Part shown: positions 22,978 through 26,759 of the stretch, piece after piece
Layout: every line of letters starts with the position of its first letter
Position numbering within the stretch: the first letter of the stretch is position 1
Source of the DNA: JBCBTJ01 sp039818665
GTDB lineage: Bacteria; Pseudomonadota; Alphaproteobacteria; Caulobacterales; Hyphomonadaceae
Assembly (NCBI GenBank): GCA_039818665.1
Contig: JBCBTJ010000045.1
Coordinates: forward strand, 1-26,759
Length of the DNA: 26,759 nt
Direction of reading: 5' to 3'
Made by a program: the position numbers and the translations under genes
Notes under the pieces: generated by a model
Databases searched by the model: none
Told to the model about the DNA's origin: nothing
What the model saw: only the letters and a program-made list of their open reading frames with translations

Positions 22978-23919
22978 CTAGGCCGCCGCGGCGATCCCGT
23001 CCGCGAGGCCGGGCGTTTCACGCTTTAAGAAGTCGATCAGCGCCCGCTCGGCCGGCGTCGTGCGCTTGTCCCAGCCAAGGCGCTTGCGCAGCCAGGCCGT
23101 CTCCTCGGTGTCGACCTCCGCGGCCTCCCGCGAGGCGGCCTGCTTGGCGGCGAAGCGCGCCGCAGCCGCTTTCTTCGTGTCATAGGCGACATTGTCGAAC
23201 CAAGAATTCGAGCCCAGCGAGCTCGACATCCGGGACAGAAACGCGCCGACGCCGCCGCTGTCGGACTTCAGCCAGTTTTCGCGCCGCAGCGCCTCGGCCT
23301 CGTCGGTCGGCGAGGGATGGGCGAGCGCCATCAAATGATTTCCGATCGCGCGGGCGAACAGATCGTTCCAGCCCGCATCATTGTCGCCAAAGCCGATCGC
23401 ATCGTTCAGCTCGAACAATTTCGCCGCCTCGCGCTGGGTGACCCAGACCGCGCCTTCGCCCGACGGCCCGTGCAGCGCGCGGCGCAGGCGCTCGAGATCC
23501 TCAGCGCCCACCGCGCCGCCGGCGATGATCCGCTCGCAGACCGCGTTCAGCGCGAACGCGCCGAGCCGCTCCGGCGCGCCCTCGGCGTAGCGGAGGATCG
23601 CGAGCAAGAGATCAAGCTCCAGATCGGTGCGCACGCCGCCGATCCGCGTCAGCAGCCAGTCGCACTCCTCTTCGCTCACCCAGCCTTCCGGCGCCTCCCG
23701 GGTCAGCACGAAGTCCTTCACCGCTTCGACAAATCGATCGGCCCAGGCCTGCGGAGCGTCGTCCAAGACCTCGTTGACGTCGAACAACAGATCCGCCTCG
23801 GCCCGCGTCACGATCCCGTCGGCGAACACCGCGTTCACCACGCCGCGCGCCTCGTCTTCCGACAGTCCGCCCGTTGTCACGGCCTTGTCGACCAGCGCTT
23901 CGATATCGACGTCCGACAT
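22978..23919 (-). CDS. Internally duplicated helical protein of unknown function
   Basis: A 313-aa soluble, mostly helical, acidic protein with no firm family. Two related segments are visible: residues 33-72 (DGIVTRAEADLLFDVNE, later WADRFVEAVKDFVL) and 156-199 (AVWVTQREAAKLFELND, later WNDLFARAIGNHLM). The shared pattern is VT-x-x-EA-x-LF-x-x-N, then W-x-D-x-F-x-x-A. The DG-I-V-T-x-x-E spacing recalls TerB or EF-hand-like helical modules, but the calcium ligands are incomplete. The C-terminal third (about 240-300) is Ala/Lys/Arg-rich. The ATG at 23919 has GGAGGG seven nt upstream. It is the first gene of the run leading to the potassium channel and pccA and diverges from the dioxygenase; no transmembrane segment. 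Confidence 0.8.
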   Translation of the reverse strand: MSDVDIEALVDKAVTTGGLSEDEARGVVNAVFADGIVTRAEADLLFDVNEVLDDAPQAWADRFVEAVKDFVLTREAPEGWVSEEECDWLLTRIGGVRTDLELDLLLAILRYAEGAPERLGAFALNAVCERIIAGGAVGAEDLERLRRALHGPSGEGAVWVTQREAAKLFELNDAIGFGDNDAGWNDLFARAIGNHLMALAHPSPTDEAEALRRENWLKSDSGGVGAFLSRMSSSLGSNSWFDNVAYDTKKAAAARFAAKQAASREAAEVDTEETAWLRKRLGWDKRTTPAERALIDFLKRETPGLADGIAAAA

Positions 23920-23933
23920 GCCAGCCCTCCGAA

Positions 23934-23966
23934 TTCAACACATGGAGCTAGCGTGTTAGTGTTGAA
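23934..23966. promoter_or_regulatory. 8-bp inverted repeat in a divergent intergenic region
   Basis: TTCAACAC (23934-23941) and GTGTTGAA (23959-23966) are exact reverse complements with a 17-nt spacer. They lie between the divergent starts at 23919 and 24028, where promoters of both genes must be. A dimeric regulator could bind here; an AT-richer stretch (to about 23985) follows. Inferred only. Confidence 0.4.
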
Positions 23967-24027
23967 AACGACTTAACAAATAAGGCGATGTCGTCGCCGA
24001 CACAGAAAAGACCAGGGAGGGTCGGTC

Positions 24028-24873
24028 ATGCCCATCCAAGTCACGCCCAGCGGCGAAGCCTGCGGCGCCGCCGTGCGCGGGCTCGACCTCACCCAGCCGC
24101 TCGCGCCCGACACCGTCGCCGAGGTCCGCGCGGCCTGGCTGCAGCACCACGTCCTCGCCTTCCCCGACCAGCCTATGAGCGACGATGACCTGGAGCGCTT
24201 CACCCTCTATTTCGGCCCCTTCGGCGACGACCCCTTCATCGCCCCGATCGAGGGCCGCGAACATGTGATCGCCATCAAGCGCGAGGCCGACGAGACCACC
24301 CCGCTCTTCGCCCAGACCTGGCATTCCGATTGGAGCTTCCAGAAAGTCCCGCCGGCCGGGACCTGCCTCTTCGGCATAACCATCCCGCCCGTCGGCGGCG
24401 ACACCCTGTTCGCCAACCAGCACGCCGCGCTGGAGGCCATGCCGGCCGACTTCCGCGCCCGCCTCGAAGGCCTGAACGCGATCCACTCGGCCGGCGGCGC
24501 GTATGCGCCGGACGGGTTCTACGGCGCCGGCGATACGGGCCGCAGCATGGACATCCGCCCTTCGAATGAAGCCGAAGCGACCCAGCGCCACCCCGTGATC
24601 CGCAAACACCCCGAAACCGGCCGCGAGACTCTCTTCAGCTGCGCAGGCTACATCACGGGCTTCGAGGGCCTTGAGACAGACGAGAGCGACGCCCTCCTCG
24701 CCGAGCTCTACCGCTGGCAGTCGCGGCCCGAGTTCCAATACCGCCAGACCTGGTCCCCCGACCAGCTCGTCATGTGGGACAATCGCTGCCTCCTCCACAT
24801 GGCCACCGGCGGATATGACGGTCACGCCCGCTTGCTCCACCGCACCACGATCGGCGAGCGCGTCGCGGCTTAG
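24028..24873 (+). CDS. TauD/TfdA-family Fe(II)/2-oxoglutarate dioxygenase
   Basis: A 281-aa cytosolic non-haem iron dioxygenase that couples oxidation of 2-oxoglutarate to hydroxylation of a small substrate. The iron triad is His99 and Asp101 (WHSDWSF) and His257 (LLHMATGGY). Arg272 in LLHRTTI binds the 2-oxoglutarate carboxylate, the same spacing as in TauD. Also seen are the N-terminal GAAVRGLDL and the VGGDTLFANQHAAL stretch common in the family. A clear GGGAGGG lies six to seven nt before the ATG. Substrates in the family include taurine, alkylsulfates, 2,4-D and carnitine-related compounds; nothing nearby indicates which, and there is no sulfonate transporter in the window. Confidence 0.93.
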   Translation: MPIQVTPSGEACGAAVRGLDLTQPLAPDTVAEVRAAWLQHHVLAFPDQPMSDDDLERFTLYFGPFGDDPFIAPIEGREHVIAIKREADETTPLFAQTWHSDWSFQKVPPAGTCLFGITIPPVGGDTLFANQHAALEAMPADFRARLEGLNAIHSAGGAYAPDGFYGAGDTGRSMDIRPSNEAEATQRHPVIRKHPETGRETLFSCAGYITGFEGLETDESDALLAELYRWQSRPEFQYRQTWSPDQLVMWDNRCLLHMATGGYDGHARLLHRTTIGERVAA

Positions 24874-24982
24874 CGCTAAGATCGACAAGGAGAGGCCTGC
24901 GCGCCTGCCATCGGCGGCGAAGCGGTTTCTTGATCCGCCCCGCCTGGTCCCGCATGCTGCGCGAAAGCAGGACGGTTGGGCG

Positions 24983-25483
24983 ATGGTCTCGAGCATCTTC
25001 AAAGAGTGTCTATTGGACGTCTACCATAGCGAGCAGTCCGGCGAGGTGACGTTCGAAGCCCTGCTGCAAGCCGCGGAAGACGCCGAACAGCGTTTCATCC
25101 TCGGATCGTTTCTCCAGATGGAAACGGAAGGCAAAGCGCTGATCCGTCCGGCCCTTATGAAGCTTGGTCTCCCGATTGTGGACGATCCCGACGCCAGATC
25201 GAAAGGCGTGGTGGGTGTCAGCGAGCTGAACGATCTGCCCTGGACCGATCGGTTTGGCCTCATGGCGAAGGTGACTGAAGCGCGATATCTGCCGAAATAT
25301 GAGGAGCTCGCCTCCCTTATCGCCGAAGAGGACGACCCGGAAGCCTATCGGCTCGCGAAATTCATGGGCGACCATGAACGCGCGATCATTGAAGCCTTCG
25401 AAAACATCGCGGCCGGCCGCCCCGATCCCATAGCGCCCGTGGTCTCGCTCCTCACCTTCCCGCTGGCTCCGCCGCAAGCCTAA
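24983..25483 (+). CDS. Ferritin-like domain protein
   Basis: A 166-aa all-helical protein. The opening LLDVYHSEQSGEVTFEALL (residues 10-28) resembles helix 1 of ferritin-like proteins with Glu17 and Glu21. A second helix carries QMETEGKALIRPALMKLGL with Glu47 and Glu49, and near the C-terminus FMGDHERAIIEAFEN has His131 and Glu132. These could form a di-metal site, but ligand assignment is tentative. The start at 24983 has only GGACGG some distance upstream; the frame is open back to 24671 inside the dioxygenase gene, which is shadow. It lies 109 nt after the dioxygenase on the same strand. Possible roles: oxidative-stress or metal-handling protein, or a hydroxylase. Function is not assignable. 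Confidence 0.72.
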   Translation: MVSSIFKECLLDVYHSEQSGEVTFEALLQAAEDAEQRFILGSFLQMETEGKALIRPALMKLGLPIVDDPDARSKGVVGVSELNDLPWTDRFGLMAKVTEARYLPKYEELASLIAEEDDPEAYRLAKFMGDHERAIIEAFENIAAGRPDPIAPVVSLLTFPLAPPQA

Positions 25484-25527
25484 TTCAAGCGTTTGACCTG
25501 CGCCGCGAACGAGCCTTGATAGCGCCC

Positions 25528-26145
25528 GTGAAGAACGCCGCTCGAACGCCCCGCTCCAGTCACCGCCGGCTTCAACGTGACAAAGACTTCACGGGAGACC
25601 GGCTCGCGACATTTCGCGAAGTGTTTCTGCGGCATGGCCTTCCGGGCGTCATCCTCGCGATCGTCTGCATCAGCATTCCGGGCCTTTACGTCGTCTTCAG
25701 CGACGGTCTCGCGCGCGGCTTTGAGAACCCAGACCGCTACGCGGTTGGGTGTGTCCTGATATTTGCAGGATTGAGCGCCTATGCGTGGTCCATCGACAGA
25801 CAATGGAGCCTGTCGAAGCCGGCTTGGATCCTCTATCTCGGCGCGCTCTCCTTCTGGGAAGAGTGGGTGTTCCGCCTCGCGATTCCTGAGATTTTGGAGG
25901 GTTGGGGGGCTGCGGCCTGGCTGGCGGCGGGGCTCAGCGCGCTGATGTTCGGGGCCGCGCATTACGTCACGCTGCGTTGGAAATGGCAGTGGTGTGTCGG
26001 CGCGTTTATCGGCGGCCTCTTCTTAAGCCGACAAATGCAGCTGCATAATGATCTGCTTCTCATTGCGGCGTTTCATTGGATCGCCACCTCCCTCAACACC
26101 CCCCGCCCGCCGGGACAGCAAGCGGAGCGTGCGTCGAAGTCCTGA
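25528..26145 (+). CDS. CPBP-family intramembrane metalloprotease
   Basis: About 205 aa with a basic N-terminus and about five to six hydrophobic helices. The three CPBP (Abi/Rce1-like) motifs are present: WEEWVFR (the EExxxR site, Glu111 and Glu112), FGAAHY with His145, and the C-terminal FHWIATS with His183. These are the metal and catalytic residues of the family, which cleaves or matures membrane proteins or prenylated peptides. Start is uncertain: GTG at 25528 is used, a TTG at 25516 is possible, and neither has a ribosome site. It begins 44 nt after the ferritin-like gene. No bacteriocin genes nearby suggest immunity. Confidence 0.78.
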   Translation: MKNAARTPRSSHRRLQRDKDFTGDRLATFREVFLRHGLPGVILAIVCISIPGLYVVFSDGLARGFENPDRYAVGCVLIFAGLSAYAWSIDRQWSLSKPAWILYLGALSFWEEWVFRLAIPEILEGWGAAAWLAAGLSALMFGAAHYVTLRWKWQWCVGAFIGGLFLSRQMQLHNDLLLIAAFHWIATSLNTPRPPGQQAERASKS

Positions 26146-26202
26146 GGCCGCGACACCGCCGCCCGGGACGACAATCCCATTCGGCCTCCAAGAATCACGG
26201 TC

Positions 26203-26235
26203 ATCCCGGAAAGCGCGCCAGCGCTTGTCCGGGAT
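26203..26235. repeat. Extragenic palindrome
   Basis: An imperfect hairpin (stem about 14-15 bp with one bulge, 4-nt loop at 26217-26220) in the 177-nt gap between the CPBP gene and the last gene. The wording TCATCCCGGA...TCCGGGATCC looks like the short dispersed palindromes common between genes in many Alphaproteobacteria. With one copy in view I cannot show that it is repeated. No T-run follows, so it is not a standard terminator. Confidence 0.5.
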
Positions 26236-26322
26236 CCGCCGGGGCGCTGCGGCGGCGATGCCAAGGCGGCTCAGGGCGCCAAATCTATCCGCCCCCTCTG
26301 GCGCCCGCCGTACACTCCCCTG

Positions 26323-26759
26323 ATGACCGCCGCGTCGGACACTTTGGCCACGGCCCAGCAATATGGCTCGGAGCTCTTTTTGAGGGCGGTAAGCCGGGAT
26401 GGGCTGTATCTTGGTCAGCGTTGGCTCACCAAGGCCGCGGCCGGGCGCTTGCGACGGGCGATCCGGGCGCTGGAGGCGTTTCTTCGCCGGGCGCTGATCC
26501 TGCTGGCGCTGGAGCTCGAACCGGAGCTCAAGCCCTCCGAGAAAGAACCCGACGGGATCAGGCGCAAGCGCGGGCGCGCCCGCCGCCTGCCGGCCTTTCA
26601 GATCTTCACCGATGACACTATCCCCTTGGGGTCCTTCGACTTTTTACGGGGCCGACAGAGCCAGGATTGGCGCCCGAGCCAAGTCCCGATCGGGCCGCTG
26701 ATCCGCCGGCTCGGCGCGCTGAAGCTCCTGCTCGACGCGCCCGAGGCCCGCATCCGCCG
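26323..26759 (+). CDS. Unknown protein, cut by the window edge
   Basis: An open frame from ATG 26323 runs off the right end (145 codons seen). The start MTAASDTLATAQQYGSELF is followed by a strongly basic, amphipathic helical region (AAAGRLRRAIRALEAFLRRA), a hydrophobic LILLALELEPEL, and a basic KRGRARRLPAF stretch, then a segment with FQIFTDDTIPLGSFDF. I do not recognise a domain. The distribution of charges suggests a DNA- or membrane-associated protein, but that is a guess. No strong ribosome site precedes the ATG. The C-terminal part is outside the window. Confidence 0.6.
   Translation, partial: MTAASDTLATAQQYGSELFLRAVSRDGLYLGQRWLTKAAAGRLRRAIRALEAFLRRALILLALELEPELKPSEKEPDGIRRKRGRARRLPAFQIFTDDTIPLGSFDFLRGRQSQDWRPSQVPIGPLIRRLGALKLLLDAPEARIR

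Noticed and set aside
23956..25002. Long minus-strand frame antisense to the dioxygenase
   Set aside because: The dioxygenase has complete iron ligands and a ribosome site; the antisense translation has no recognisable content.
25528..26145. CPBP protease as bacteriocin immunity or an abortive-infection gene
   Set aside because: No bacteriocin or defence genes are near; the family is broad and most members have no such role.
26076..26615. Plus-strand frame overlapping the CPBP gene end and the last gene
   Set aside because: Crosses the end of one gene, an intergenic palindrome and the start of another in a third frame; composition is Arg/Gly/Pro-rich noise.

Overview
The window is GC-rich, densely packed chromosomal DNA from an alphaproteobacterium. 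The best lineage clues are a homologue of SpmX (a muramidase-like domain, a disordered linker and two C-terminal membrane helices, known from Caulobacter and relatives), a DUF1489 protein, and full leucine and propionate carboxylase genes. A Caulobacterales/Hyphomonadales-type (dimorphic or prosthecate) organism is the most likely source; this is inference from content, not a phylogeny. I see no prophage, transposase, CRISPR array, restriction system or toxin-antitoxin pair.

Layout. Positions 1-250 hold a perfect 85-bp inverted repeat with a 77-bp spacer; the right arm contains the 3' end of a small hypothetical gene. Next come panC (+) and, on the minus strand, a DUF1489 gene, a secreted protein, a degenerate JmjC/cupin-like protein and the biotin-bearing subunit of methylcrotonyl-CoA carboxylase (mccA). 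A two-helix membrane protein (+) separates mccA from the methylglutaconyl-CoA hydratase gene (liuC). An OafA-type acyltransferase, an EF-hand protein and a flavodoxin-fold oxidoreductase follow, then mccB. A divergent patatin-like phospholipase with a cyclic-nucleotide-binding-like domain, an EamA transporter, isovaleryl-CoA dehydrogenase (ivd/liuA), the SpmX homologue and MgtE come next. Then tRNA-Leu(GAG), lipB (+), two adjacent DUF805-like membrane proteins, a RibD-type reductase, propionyl-CoA carboxylase alpha (pccA), a small potassium channel and a helical repeat protein. The right end carries, on the plus strand, a TauD-type dioxygenase, a ferritin-like protein, a CPBP intramembrane protease and the start of an unknown gene cut by the window edge.

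Functionally, ivd, mccB, mccA and liuC together take isovaleryl-CoA to HMG-CoA (leucine catabolism). pccA supplies the alpha subunit for propionyl-CoA carboxylation (valine, isoleucine and odd-chain fatty acids). HMG-CoA lyase and pccB are not in the window. The liu genes are on one strand but scattered over about 11 kb with unrelated genes between them.

No clearly new multi-gene system is visible. The items most worth a second look are the terminal inverted repeat, the SpmX homologue, the chain of overlapping genes with TTG/TTG/GTG starts downstream of pccA, the JmjC-like protein with altered metal ligands, and the uncharacterised internally duplicated protein beside the potassium channel. 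No gene-free stretch exceeds about 300 bases.
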